From positions 540,907,818-540,971,817 of the forward strand of contig NC_045426.1 in assembly GCF_902635505.1 (NCBI RefSeq): 64,000 nt of DNA, written 5' to 3'. The stretch is from Sarcophilus harrisii (taxonomy: Eukaryota; Chordata; Mammalia; Dasyuromorphia; Dasyuridae). How positions within the stretch are numbered: the stretch's first letter is position 1; each line of letters opens with the position of its first letter. Shown here piece after piece: positions 48,482 to 61,698 of this stretch. Made by a program: the position numbers and the translations under genes. The notes below the pieces were generated by a model. It did no database searches and was not told the DNA's origin. It worked only from the letters and a program-made list of their open reading frames with translations.

Positions 48482-48497
48482 CCCCCCCCCCCCCCCC
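48482..48497. repeat. C16 homopolymer
   Basis: Sixteen consecutive C, the longest G/C homopolymer in the window. Confidence 0.95.
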
Positions 48498-50169
48498 GAA
48501 ACTGGAAGGAATCTTTGTGGATATCTAGTGTAATATTCATGCTATGGGTGAGAAACTGAAGTCTGATCATAGAAATACTAAATTAAAAATTCAGAATCTG
48601 GACCCAGGTCCATTCATACCAAATTCTGCATACTTTCTATTGCACCTCTCTGCCAAGATTTGAAACTTTCATTCAGGATTTTAATCTATTTTGAATTTGT
48701 GCCTATAAAAATTAATAAATCTAGACCTGCAAAGATTTTTGGAAATCATCAAATTGAATCCTTTCATTTTTACAATTAAGATCAAATTTGAACTGAGGTG
48801 GTCTGATTACATTTGATTCTTTCTCATGCTGCCTTCTTGAGGGAAGAGTTTTATTTTTGTCTCTTGATTCTTCAACATTTTATGCAGTACCTGGTAGAAG
48901 TAGGCACTTCATAAATGTTTGTAAAATGAATGGTTCAAAAAATATCTTTGGGTTCAAGATCAAGTCTTGAGTTATTAACTAATAAAACATCTTGCTTAGT
49001 ATAAGTATTTTCTTGAAATGAGTCTGAAGACTACTCAATTTTGTGTTGTCTTATATTTTAATTAAAAAGTTCTTGCTCTCTTTATGGTCAGTATGCAAAT
49101 CAAGGTCAACAGCCACATTAATACTGGAAGCAAGTTGCTTCCCTATCTTTTTTTAAATTCACCCTTACCCCAGAAATTGTGTCCAAGAAACATCCCTTAA
49201 AATTTTTAATTATACCAGATTAAATTAGTCACTTTCCTAATCCTTTATCACACATTCAGTAGTTTCAAGATACAAGGTATGTAGTCATGTTGGAGATCTC
49301 AGATTTTTGGCAAAAGTATATTCAATGGCAGATGAAATTGTTGTGAATTTCAGTTAACTGAAATTAAAATTCCCCTTGTTTTAAGAATGCTGTATCAAAT
49401 CAAATGAACTATATTCATCGAGTGCTTACCAGAAGCAAAACCCCTGCATGATCTCAGGTCCTCATCTACCAAAAACCATCGACAGCTGGCAGCTTCTTTC
49501 CAAATACACTACCATATTTTCTTTAAGAAAGCACAATAAACAGGCCAAGAGGTAGAGAAGCAATTTATATCTGTCATAATGTTTTTTTTTAATTACTCTA
49601 AAAATTTTTAATTTGTTTTTCTTAGCACCCACAATAATCGTAAACTCTGTTTTAAGGAGCAAAAAACACCTTAGTTAAGATAACTGGTAAAATAACATGT
49701 CACATGAGAAGCCCTTCCCAAGAATATATAGCACAAGATAAATTTTTCCTTTAGATGAAGGAACAGCTAATTGAGAAAAATTCAGGGGTTAGAAGAATGG
49801 ATTCAATGATGTAATCGATGTTTTCAAAGAAGGCAATCAATACTAATGGTGGAATATGCTTCTTTCAGGCCCTGATCTCTTTGCTATCAGGGAGTGAGGG
49901 CAGATATCTGTTTTCTTAGAAATTCCTTTCCCTCTGTATAACCACTTCTCCCAATTCCTAAAGTTTGGGTATTGCTGAGTTATAGAATAAAGTTTGGGAA
50001 TCAGAAATTCTAATTCTAGCTGCACAACTGGTCACAATTTTCTGACCTCTGAAAAAATTCTAGTGTTGACAGAACCTGCAAAAAAAAATCGAATAAAACA
50101 ATTTTCCTACTTAAGGCAACTTAAATAGATATCAGGAAGTCTGTTTTACTAGGATAAACAGGGAGAAGA

Positions 50170-51165
50170 GCCCAACACTACTGATTGGAGAATGCAATTT
50201 AAAATTAAAAATGCAAATTGACTAATGACAGAAAAGGAAAATGATAAATGTTGGAGGGAATGTGAGAAAATTGGAACACTAATACGTTGTTGGTGGTGGT
50301 ATGAACTGACTCAACTATTATGGATAACAATTTAGGTCTATGCTCAAAAGAGCTATAAAACTACTGTATACCTTCTGATCTAAAAATACCACTAATCTAT
50401 ATCCCAATGAGGAGATCATAAAAAAGGAAAAAGGAATCACATACACAAAAATATTTAGAACACTCTTTTTGTGATGGCAAAGAACTGAAAACTGAGATGC
50501 CCATCAATTGGGGAATGGTTGAAGAAGTTGTGGTATATGAATGTAATGGAATATTATTATGTTAATAAGAAATGAGGAGCAGGTAGGTTTATGTAGGTTT
50601 TAGAAAAATCTGGAAAAACTTACATGAACTGATAAAATGAACAGAACCAAGAGAACATTGCATACAGTAACATAAACACTTTGTGATGCTCAATTATAAA
50701 AGACTTAGCTCTTCCCAACAATGCAATAATCCAAGACAATTCTGGAAGACTCATGATGGAAAATGCTGACCACATCCAGACAAAGAACTATGGAATCTGA
50801 TCGAAGCATACTTCTTTCACTTTGTTTTTGTTTTTTTCTTTCTTGTGGTTTTCTTTTTCTTTTCTTTCTTTCTTTTTGTTGAGGCAATTGGGGTTAAGTG
50901 ACTTGCCCAGGGTCACACAGCTAGGAAGTGTTAAGTCTGAGACCGAATTTGAACTTAGGTCCTCATGAATTCAGGGCTGGTGCTCTATCCACTGCGCCAC
51001 CTAGCTGCCCTGTGGTTTTTCTTTTGTTTTAATTCTTCTTTCACAACATTAGTAATCTGGAAATATATTTAACATGATTGTACATGCATAACCTATATCA
51101 TATTTCTTGCTATCTTGGAAAGGAAGAAAAATTTGGAACTTAAAATCTTATAATAAAGAAAATTG
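50170..51165 (+). mobile_element. Old L1 3' end with nested SINE
   Basis: Plus-strand L1: GATAAATGTTGGAGGGAATG, CCCATCAATTGGGGAATGGTT (ORF2 C-terminal region), GAACAGAACCAAGAGAACAT, then a 3' UTR ending near ATCTTATAATAAAG. Older subfamily than the L1s at 6274-8220. Interrupted by a SINE at about 50859-51010. Confidence 0.7.
50859..51010 (-). repeat. WSINE-type SINE nested in L1
   Basis: Well-preserved antisense copy: T-rich tail, TTGAGGCAATTGGGGTTAAG, GACTTGCCCAGGGTCACACA, and the head TGCGCCACCTAGCTGCCC. Flanked by near-identical TGTGGTTTTCTTT (from 50844) and TGTGGTTTTTCTTT (from 51011). Confidence 0.88.
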
Positions 51166-51429
51166 TACTTGGGAGAAAATACTATTGAGTGAAAACAAAA
51201 GAGGAAAAAAAAGAATAGCTTTCCTCTGTGTGTGTTGTCAGATTTTTAAAAAATCCTTAATAGTCCATTTTATCTCTAAATTTTAAATTACATGAGCCTT
51301 TCTAATTAAAAATATGTACTAACCTTTAATATTCATTATAGGTTGAAAAATTGATCTTGATCTTATCACCCCAGAAAAACAAAGTATTAATAAAGTATCT
51401 TTTTTAAATCTAAAAAATTTAGAAAATAT

Positions 51430-52200
51430 TTTTTAATTAATATTTATTTTTATGGGCACATTCATTCCTAAATATATTCCTTTTTCTTTTCCTCCTCATA
51501 AAGCCTTCCTTTGCAACAAAAACATTAAAAGTGAAAAAACAGTCTGCAAAAGCAACCCACACATCAACTAGGCCTGACAATACATGAAATATATCAAACT
51601 CATGGTTGGAACCACCTCTGCAATCAAAGAAGAGAAGTACATTTTCTTCATTCTTTCTTGGGATCAAGCTTGGTCATAAGTATACATTTTCATGTTATTA
51701 TTTTTTTTGCTTATATTGTTGTAGTTATAGTGTAGATTATTTTTCTGATTCTTACTTTACTCTGAATCAGCTCATTCATATAAATCTTCCTATGTAGTTC
51801 TGATTTCTTCATATTCATAATTTCTATTACACGTCTTATAATGCAATTTGTTTAGCTTTCCCCCATTGATGGGTATCTATTTTGTTACTAGTTCTTTACT
51901 GCCACAAAAAAAAGAAAAAGTGTGAATATTTTGGTATTGACAAGAACTCTGTCTTTGACTTCTTTTTTATAAGTGGCATCTCTGGGTCCCAAAGGGTAAA
52001 AACACTTTTATTCATTTTTTAAAAAAGCATAATTTCAGAATTCTTTTCAGAATGGTTAGATTTATTCATAGCTTGAACAACAGAGTATTGTTGATTAGTG
52101 TATTACTCTTTAACACCTGCCTATTTCTATTTTTTATCATCTTTGCCAGTTACTTTAATTTGTATTTACCTTATTATTACTGATGTAGAGCAATGGAATG
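51430..52200 (-). mobile_element. Old L1 3' end
   Basis: Antisense L1: 3' UTR with GCAACAAAAACATTAAAAGTG and ACCCACACATCAACTAGGCC, then ORF2 end with CCCCATTGATGGGTATCT and TTTCAGAATGGTTAGATTTAT. Older subfamily with its own 3' UTR. Confidence 0.65.
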
Positions 52201-52429
52201 TACTTAAAGAGAAAAGGAAAGACAGAGCCTTGGTTAATCAATCAACTTTAAAATAATCAAAAGTTAATTCTATTTCAGTTTGCCCTTTCCTACAAGAAGG
52301 TTAAGACTAAATTTAACAGGAAGGACATAAGACCTCATTATATCTTCTGTATCAAGGCTGCTTTATTAAGTGTTTACATGTACATGGCCTATGCTGAATG
52401 CTCTGTAGGTAGCATTTATAATTTTTTTA

Positions 52430-52610
52430 CAGTTTTACACTTTAGAAACAGTCTTATCTGACCTTCACAACAATCTCAGAGAGGTAGGTACTATTATTAT
52501 CATGCCCACTTTGTAAATGAGAAAATCTAGCCAGATAGAGGTTAAATGAGTTGTCTCTAAAACTCATTTAATATTTAAAGCTGGATTCATACTCACCTAG
52601 GGTAGAGAGC
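52430..52610 (+). repeat. MIR SINE
   Basis: CTGACCTTCACAACAATCTC, GAGGTAGGTACTATTATTAT and CCCACTTTGTAAATGAGAA are the MIR core in order. Confidence 0.7.
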
Positions 52611-53019
52611 TTTGTCCAACATGAATAAACGAGGAATATATGAAAACCTCAAGACTGAAAATAAGGGCTGAATATGAATATATGAAATTATTCATATATT
52701 ATATGAATATCATTATGGATATGCTTGTGTAGAGGTCTTTAAGTTTTGTATGCCTGGGGAGAACAATGAAAGGTTTAAGTTACAATTAAAAAAAAAAAAA
52801 AACCAAGCAGGGTAGAAGAATTCATTCTATCTTCTTTGAGATTATTCAAGAATATAGGTCAGTAGCACTGCAACATTATTTTTAAAATGTCCAAACTTTA
52901 TCAAATTAAATAAGCAAAGAAATGTATGATTGTTTCACACTTCTACCAGACACTCATTTGCTCATCAATGAATTAGTAATATAGCCTAAGTTTTGGGAGT
53001 ACCTCAAGATTTAGAACAA

Positions 53020-53165
53020 CACTGGATTTGAAGTCAGGGGACCTGGAACTCAAATCCCTCTTCTGCCTCTTATCCATGTGACCACTTGCAACTTAGTTTT
53101 ACCTTTCAGTTTCTTCATGTATATAATAATGAAGGGCCTCCAAATCTCTTCCAGAACTAAGTCTA
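53020..53165 (+). repeat. MIR SINE fragment
   Basis: GATTTGAAGTCAGGGGACCTG, CTCAAATCCCTCTTCTGCC and TTTCAGTTTCTTCATG form the left half of an MIR. Confidence 0.6.
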
Positions 53166-54559
53166 TAATTTTGTGGCATAAAGAGTTCTGGCCTAGTTTG
53201 TAGTCCTAAAAAGTCCTAAAAAGAAGTATTTTCAAACGTTACATAGCTGGAGTTCCCACTTAGGAAAAATGAGCAGAAATAACATTCAGTCAAACATTAA
53301 ACTAAATCTTGATCCAACATTTCACAAGTCTCAAAAACTTGTAAGTTTTGAACCCTAAATCCCCTTCCCCCATCCATGTGGGTCTTCCAAAGAGCAACAA
53401 AGAAAGCTTCAAAGTAAGGTTTCGAACAAGGACTGACATGGCAGATATTTTTTGGACAAACACCTCTGCAGCCAGCAACATGAATAAAGCACTTAGGGCT
53501 GCCATTTTAATATGCAGTTTTGTTGTTGGGTGTGTGGTGTTTTTTTTTTTTTTTTTGGTCTGAAAATGGAAACCAGTAACTTGCTTTACGATCAACAGTA
53601 GACATGATTTGAGCTGGGGGGTGGGGGGAATCTACAGAACACAACGCAAAGGAGACAGCTGGCAATTAACTGGCTAACTTAATCAGATAATCCAAGCCTA
53701 AAAATTTACTCTGGTACAAGAACTGCCTAGATTGGCTGTCTTCATTGATTAAATGAACCATGTAATTACCAAATCTCCCTTTTACTTTGCTGTCTAGACA
53801 GCACTTTGGTGTGTGGAAAGTGAGCTCTTTAAAGACCCTTGGTTGTAGAGTAGTATAATCTGTGGTAGAATCTATTCATCAAATCCCAAATGGATCAGCC
53901 AACTAAAGTTTTCAGAAGAACATTTTAAAATTTGTAAAAGAGCCACATGGTTTCTAACTACAGGGCACAGGCCTTACCTAATGAGCAAATGAACAAAAAC
54001 CTTTGAAATATACCAACTGCTGGAAAAATAGCAATTAAGATTATTCAAAATAAAAATGTCAAGAGTATCTGAAACTACAAAATATTTTAAGAGTGTGAAA
54101 AATCAGTTTAATAATATGAAGTCTTAAATGAATTTAATGCAAACTAAAAATGTAATGTTCAATTAAATCCCTACCACAGATAGTCTCAGTCAACTCTTGA
54201 TTAACATATTATATTACCACTATTTGAAAGTACACTAAAACATCACAAATTAAGGCAGCTTCTTGCCATTTGCAAAGGGTGAAATCTGAAACAATTTACT
54301 TAACCTCAGCTTGTTTGTTTGTAAAATAAGGAAATTGGACAGGGTGATCGCTAAGGTCCCTTCTAGCTCTGAAAAAAAAAAAAAATAAAAGTCTCAAATT
54401 CTTTCTGTATATGGTTTCTTTGTAAGTTTCCACTCATTATTCCAGTTTCAGAGAAGCACAGAATGGCACTGGCAAGCATCTTAGTGATTAGATTATTCAA
54501 TTCTACCTAAAGCATGGATTTCCTCTGATACTAATACTTACTCATGCTTCATGGATAAA

Positions 54560-54735
54560 AGCAAAGCACCTTACATACATTTTATTTGACCTGCACAAAA
54601 TCTTGCAAGTAAGTGGTACAATTTTATTATACTCATTTTACATGAAGAATAGTTATATTCTATATATAGAATTCAAGGTTATATAGTTGGTAAATGACAG
54701 AGCCTTGATTTGAACGCAAGCTTTTCAGAGCTCCT
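54560..54735 (+). repeat. MIR SINE
   Basis: GCAAAGCACCTTACATACAT, TACTCATTTTACATGAAGAA and GTAAATGACAGAGCCTTGAT are MIR core and tail. Confidence 0.65.
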
Positions 54736-54939
54736 TCCTCTACATCAGTGGTTTGTCAAATGCAAATAGAAAAGATAGATCTCTGTAAGTTGCATACTGA
54801 ATATTGTATTTTTATTTCTTTTGTTCAACATTTCAAATAACATTTTAATCTGGTTTGGGCTTCACTGGGGAGTTGTTTTTGAGGCAGAGGTAAGTTGGTC
54901 TAGAATCTGATGCCTCCTCTCTCCACTCTAATTCTCCTC

Positions 54940-55500
54940 CTCCTTCTAAGTTAGTAGGAAGAGTACTAATTCTTCCACTGTAGCCTAAGGAACAGGTCAA
55001 TCCATGCTCTGCTTAAAACCATTCAGAAATGGGAAAAGCCTACTCGTGAAGTAATGCGTTCCCTTTTTGAACAGGATGTGTTGTTTTCCCCATAAGAATG
55101 AAAGCTCCTGGAGGGCAGACTGTCTTGCTTATTTGTATTTTTATCCTTATCATAGTGCCTGGCACAAATCCTCTTTATTTGATTCATTCATTATTAATTC
55201 ACTCATTTAGAGTCGAAAGTTGTCTTGATAATCTCTACCTACTGATTCTATCTCTATCTTCTTGAATCAGACAAAGTAAAGTTTAATTCCTTTCCCACAT
55301 GATAACCCTTAAAATATCTTATAACTGGAAACCCGGTGGTAAGCCTGTCCAGTGGCTCCAGCCTGCCAATCTTCCCTCTGTACTATGATGCTCAGAACTG
55401 CATATTTCATTCCAGATGTGGCAGATTTTAAGGTAACACCCTCTTCATTCTGAATGATAAGGATATATATTTCCATATAATGCAGCTGGAGGATTCATTA
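54940..55500 (-). mobile_element. CR1/L3 3' region with an L2-like tail inside
   Basis: Antisense CR1/L3 pattern at 55240-55500 (CCTTTCCCACATGATAACCC, ATGCTCAGAACTGCATATTT and CATTCCAGATGTGGCAG). A plus-strand L2-like end (GAAAGCTCCTGGAGGGCAGA, AGTGCCTGGCACA) lies at 55085-55200. Boundaries are approximate. Confidence 0.5.
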
Positions 55501-56389
55501 GCTTCCTGGGTTCTTTAGCACAGGCCCTGGAATCAAAAGACCTTAGAATGGACTGACCAGGTAAATTGCCTTGGGTAAATAATTACTCCAAGGAACTTTC
55601 TCATCTACAAAATGAGATTAATAAAGATGGTATGTAGGAATGCTCAAAAACCATAAAGCTCTGGATTTATTAGCTATTTCCTAAACTCAACAATCCATTT
55701 TTTAACACTGATTTTTTTCCCCCAAGCTGTACCTCAAGCATCACCCTGATGCTACTGTATCCCATCTCTTTTAAAATTTAAGCATTTTAAAGATCTTTTC
55801 TCAAGGTCTTCGGTAACTTTTCGAAGTCTTTGTTGATTCCTCCAGTTCTCAGCTCTCTCTTCTTCCCTGACCAAATCATACTTTATTCCTTTATCAGGAC
55901 AGATTGTGAGGGGTATCATGGATTAAAAAGGTCAGCCTTAATTTCAGGACCGGGGATATATTAAATGTTTAATAAATGTTAGTTGAATTAGTAAATGAAA
56001 AAGCTGCCTTGTCTTTTTCACTAGGCAGGAAAGAAATCAACGGAACTATGGATAAAACTAAAATAAGGGAAAGTAAAGAGCTAGTAAGAGCTGTGGACAG
56101 TAATCTAAACAAATCACAGCTGTAACTGCCCAGAACATGCCCACAAAAATGGCTTCACATTAATATTTATATAGAAAAGAGAAACAGTGCTAGAGTAGAA
56201 ACAGCCGGAGCTAAGAGGCAAGAAACCTAGATTTTTTAGCTGGTAGATCTGGACAAAACCTTTGACTATTCTGTGACTCAGAGATTTCTCATGTAAAAAA
56301 AAAAACAGAAAAACAAACTGGGCCCTGACAGATCTAAGATCCTACATATGACTTAATTTTCATAGGAACTTTCTAGTAAGAATGACAAT

Positions 56390-58264
56390 TATGACCCCAG
56401 AGAATCATCTAAAAATCTACTAGAAACAATTAACAACTTTAAGCAAAGTTGCAGGATATAAAAAAATCCACATAAATCATAGGCATTTCTACATGTTACC
56501 AACAAAATCCAGCAGCAAGAGAAATCCCATTTAAAATAACTGTAGATAATATAAAATATTCGGGAGTCTACTTGCCAAAACAAAGTCAGAAACTATATGA
56601 ACACAATTACAAAACACTTTTTACACAAATAAAGTCAGATCTAAACAACTGGAAAAATATTAAGTGCTCATGGATAGCCTGAGCTAATATAATAAAAATG
56701 ACAATTCTATATAATCTATTTCAGTGACATATGAATCAAACTGCCAAGAAATAACTTTACTAAACTAGAAAATAATAAAATGCATTTGGAAGAACATGTC
56801 AAGAATATCAAGGGAATTAATGGAAAAAAAAAAAAAGCTAAGGAAGGTAGCCCATCTTTATCAGACTTAAAACTATATTATAAAGTGTCAATCATCAAAA
56901 CCATTTGGTACTGACTAAGAAATAAAATGGTGAATCAGTGGGATAGGTTAGGTTGACAAGACACAATATTTAATGACTACAGTAATCTAGTGTTTGGAGT
57001 AAGAACTCACTATTTGACAAAAACTGGAAAATAACATGGCACAAACTAGGTACTGACCAACATCTAACAGCACAAACTAGGCACTGACCAACATCTAACA
57101 CCCTATACCAAGATAAAAAAAAAAATGGATTCATAATTTAGACATAAAGGTTGATACTATAAGCAAATCAGGAGAACAAGGGATAGTTTACCTCTCAGAT
57201 TTGTGGAGAAGGAAAGAATTTATGGCCAAAGGAGACCTAGAGAACATTATGAAATGCAAAATGGATAATTTTCATGGCATTAAATTAAAAAGGTTTTGTA
57301 CTCACAAAACCAATGCAGCCAAGATTAGAAGGGAAGCAGAAAGTTGGGAAAAATGTTTACATCCAATGCTTATCTGACAAATGCCTCATTCTAAAATATA
57401 TAGAGAACTGACTAATTTATAAGAATACAAGCCATTCCCCAATTGATAAATGGTCAAAGGATACGAACACACAATTTTCAGGTGAAGAAATAAAAGCCAT
57501 TTCTAGTTATATGAAAAAATGCTTTAAATTACTATTGATTAGAGAAATACAAATTAAAACAACTCTGAGACACCACTATATCCCTCTCAGATTGGCTGAC
57601 AGGAAAAGATAATGATAAATGAAAACACTAATGCATTTTGATGTGATTGTGAATTGATCCAACCATTCTGGAGAGCAATTTGGAACTATGTCCAAAAGGC
57701 TATCAAACTGTGCATACCCAATGTCTCTACTGGGTCTGTATTCCAAAGAGATCATAAAAAAGGGGAATGGACTCAAATGTGCAAAATGTTTGTAGCAACT
57801 CTTTTTATAGTAGCAAGGAACTGGAAACAGTGGATGCTATCAGTGGGGGAATGGCTGAACAAGTTATGGTATGTGAATGTTAGGGAATATTATTGTTCTA
57901 TAAGAAATGATCAGCAATTTGATTTCAGAGAGGCCTGAAGACACTTATGTGAACTAATGCTAAGTGTTAGGATGGAGAGGGTCATCTGCACCCAGAGAGA
58001 CTGAATGTGGATCACAACATAGTATTTTTTACCATTTCTTGATGATGTTATTTGTTTTCATCTTTTGATAAGATTTTTCTGGGACAGCATAATGAATATA
58101 AAAATATGTTAAAAAGAAATGCATATGTTTAATCTATAGTGGATGGCTTGTTGTCTATATGAGGGGGTGGGGAAGGAAGAAAAATTTGGAACACAAGGTT
58201 TTGCAAAGGTGAATGTTGAAAACTACCTTTGCATGTATTTGGAAAAATAAAAAGTTATTAAAAA
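56390..58264 (+). mobile_element. 5'-truncated L1 with target duplications
   Basis: A 1.9-kb plus-strand L1 from the ORF2 reverse-transcriptase thumb region through the C-terminus (N-H-F-D-V-I-V-N-style CWRGCG region decayed; V-G-E-W-L-N-K-L-W-Y readable at about 57850) and the full 3' UTR to AATAAAAAGTTATTAAAAAAA. Flanked by 12-bp AAGAATGACAAT at 56378-56389 and 58265-58276. Contains a 31-bp internal tandem duplication. Confidence 0.85.
57040..57101. repeat. 31-bp tandem duplication inside L1
   Basis: Two adjacent copies, 57040-57070 and 57071-57101, beginning GCACAAACTAGG and differing at one base (T/C). Other L1 copies in this window do not cover this region, so it cannot be judged here whether it is copy-specific. 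Confidence 0.9.
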
Positions 58265-60097
58265 AAGAATGACAATAATGATATTGATATATAACACAAA
58301 TCATTAATATTTCTATTGTGCTTTGGGGTTTATAAACTATTTCTCCCAAAACTATTCTAGAAAGTATGTAGACAAGTATTATAGTCTCAGAGGCTCTGAG
58401 TAGTTAAATGATTTGGTTATTATTACAGAATTAGTGTCATTAAGTGTCAGGTTGGGGGATTAGAATCTATGATCTCTTAAAATTCTAAAGCCTTTCCCCA
58501 ATTTCAAACTGTCCCTCTATGCCACAAAGATCTAATGAGGGTTTTTTTTTTTTTGTACAGACCTGTAATGCTACTTACTATCATTGCCAATTCTAGTTGG
58601 TACCAGCTGACTATTAGACACATTAACAGCTGAGGAAAATTCTAGATACCAGTTCTTCATTGTTTAATATACCTTTAAAGAGCTTCAATAAACCAAAAAT
58701 GAAAGAAAGCAATTGTTCCACTGCTTCACTTTTTTTGGTTAGAAGCTTCAACTTAAAATACTACTTGAAAATCTAACCAAAATTGCACAGTGAATTACTG
58801 ATCACTGTTAGTTACGAATGACTGCTACTTTACTTTCCAAATAAGTTTGACAATTCATTCCTTTTTCTAAGTGGCACCTACCTGTCTTTGTTGATTTAGA
58901 TGTTTTCAGAAGAATCTTTTTTTCTCAGGTACATCTGTGGACAATGGGGAGTTCAAATTCTGACTCCACCGGAAGGGAAGTATTCTAAAAATGACAATGA
59001 TAAGTTCAAGTGTGTCACTTCTTCCCAATTTGATTACTTTTGTTTTTTGTATGTGTTTGTGATTAGAGACCAACAGCCAAAAAAGTACATATAAACATAA
59101 AGAAGAAGAAAGTTTGTCATTCTTATTCTACCATCAAAGAACTTAGAATGTTGAGCAAAAATGTCCAAAATTTCTAAGCAAGGACAAAGTTTCCATGTCT
59201 GGCCTTAGTTTGGAAAAATAAATCTGCAGATTTATCTCTCTCCCCTTTCCCCTGTGGGCATTATTTATTTATTTTAAAGGGATATGTAATAATATGTTGG
59301 AGAGGGAGTGAAATGGTCCAAGACAAATGAGCAGTTAAGGTGGTCAGATTTTTATATACTTTTCATATTTTTATATACTTAATTCTATTTCAGTTTGGTT
59401 GCCTAGTATTTAAATGAATCACATTTTAAAAAGCTGATAAATTGGCTCAATAAACTTTAGTAACTTAAAAAACAAAAACCACTACTCTACAGAGAGAAGT
59501 CTTACCATAAGACCAAAATACACCAACCCACTTAACTTTTTATGCAACTCTAGGCAAGTTACAATCAACCCAGATATCCATTTTCTCTTCTGTAAAATGG
59601 GTCTACTTAAAATATCTCAAAGAATTGGATGTGAAGAGCAAACTAAGAAGACTTTAGTTTTGCTTTCTTATGCAGGCCTCAAGTCAATATCAGGGACTAT
59701 GTTTTCCTGCTGTGGCTGCCATGTAAAAGTTTTCTATTACTAATCCTGACTATTTCCAGGCTTCTCATGATGATTAGGGGAGAACAATGGAATTAAGCAA
59801 GAAGAACTGGGTTTGAATTTGGCTTTTGCCATTTACTAGTCATGTGGCTTTGCCTGTCATTTAATTTTTCAGTCTATGTAATCTCCCATAATGTAGAACT
59901 AATAGTCATACTCACAAATTGCAAACTGTAAAATGTGGTCTACTTTAATATTGCAAGGATTCAGGATATTAATGGCACAGATATTGTCTCCATTAATACA
60001 GATCACAATTCCTTAATGTCTTAGCAGACAAATCATCACCCTACTGCTAATCTAGTAATGAAACATGTCTGAATTTAGGAAGGCCAGAAACATATTA

Positions 60098-60098
<1 letters not shown>

Positions 60099-60135
<37 letters not shown>

Positions 60136-60136
60136 C
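60099..60136. repeat. (CT)n(AT)n compound microsatellite
   Basis: Nine CT units pass directly into about eleven AT units. A (CA)n tract follows at 60288-60312. Confidence 0.9.
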
Positions 60137-60614
60137 AAATACCTGTATGTAATGCATATGTTAATTTGTATAAATATTATTATGAAGTGACCACAAATCT
60201 AAATATTTAATTTCACAGTATATAGATTATTTATAATTTAATATGCCTAAATTATATATTGCATAAAATAAATGTGTGAATATATCTACACACAAACACA
60301 CACACACACACAGGAGGAGGGGGTGGGTGGAGTGGGTATAGAAACAGCACACATGCAAGAGCAAGCACAGAAGCACCAGAGTCTGTTGCCAGGCCCCCCT
60401 CTTAAAGACTTTCCCACTTGGTAGAATTTCAGTATTTCCAAGAATACAGGATAAATTCCACAACAGGATGAGATATTGCAGCAGATCTTTGGTGGAAGAA
60501 AGTACTATGCAATTATTATTAACCTTCCCTAAATCTCCTGGCCCTAAAGCATTTGATGGCCAAGTATTTTTGCTATTTCTAATAATTCATAAGATCATAA
60601 AAAGATCACAGATC

Positions 60615-60745
60615 CTTTATAGAAGCTCCCTCAGAGGCCACCTAATCCAACCTCTTATAGATAAGGAAACTTCCTGAGTCTTAAGTACAAGGTCACATAG
60701 GTAACAAGTGTCAGGGATCAGTGATTCTCCCACTGCACCACCCAG
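60615..60745 (+). repeat. Decayed MIR-like SINE
   Basis: GAGGCCACCTAATCCAACCTC, AAGGTCACATAGGTAACAAG and CTCCCACTGCACCACCCAG mark an MIR-type element. Confidence 0.55.
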
Positions 60746-61164
60746 TAAGATACATTGTCCATATATCATTTACTGCTGCTGTCCACAGACTGTATCTAAT
60801 ACAGCAACATCTAAGAAAAGCATTAAAGTTAGAAGTAGTGAGTAGAATACTTTTTGGGAGAAGATAGCAGCAAATGCATATAACAGAATTCCCCAAACTG
60901 GATAGCTTCTGAGTACAAGGGAAATATTTTACTATATGTTGTCACTAGATCAATGGAGATATTTTGCTATCTCTTGTCGCTAGATCCATAAGGTCTTTTA
61001 TCTCACTTATCCCTGTGGAAGCATAGAGAAGAAAGGAAGAGACAATTGTGGCTGGGCACTTAAAATGTCTTTCTAAGAATTGGGAATGCCATAAATGACA
61101 CCAAGATACAGATTTGGGAGCCACACCCTATGATAGCATAATCCTTTACTGTATATTTTATAAT

Positions 61165-61300
61165 TATCTAGAGTAGTGTGGTGACAAGAGTGCTAACTTT
61201 GGAGCTAGGAGACAAAGTCCAAGTCATTTAAACTCTCTAATTTATTTTCCTTATCTAGAAAATGAAGATAATACTTGACCTCCTTACCTCAGGGAGGCTT
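61165..61300 (+). repeat. MIR SINE fragment
   Basis: GTGCTAACTTTGGAGCTAGG, AACTCTCTAATTTATTTTCC and CCTTACCTCAGGGAGGC follow MIR order. Confidence 0.55.
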
Positions 61301-61698
61301 ATGGGGGAAGAGACTGTTTTTTAAACTTGGGGGTACAATGGAAATATGAATTGTAATTGCCTGTCAAAATATTTACTTAATTCTGAATGATCAGAATACA
61401 ATTACAAAAATCTGATCATGGTGACCAAAATGATAAAACTACAATAAAATATGCCACATGACAATCAATTGACAATCAAGGAAATGGGATCACTGAGCTT
61501 GGAAGAAGACTGGAGAGGATGTGAGTTGTCTTTCAATATTTGTGGGTATCGAAGGATTGAACATACTCTGCTTAGTTCCAGAAGGCCAAAGAGAGGAACA
61601 ATAGGTGGAAATCACAATTACAGAAAAAAAATCTCAAAGTTTCAAAGTTCCTCCCCCAGCTACTGATTCCTTTGAGGAGGTACTGAAACAGAGGCTGG

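Noticed and set aside
57654-57938. 94-codon ORF as a host gene
   Set aside because: It is the same L1 ORF2 C-terminal region in a truncated insertion.
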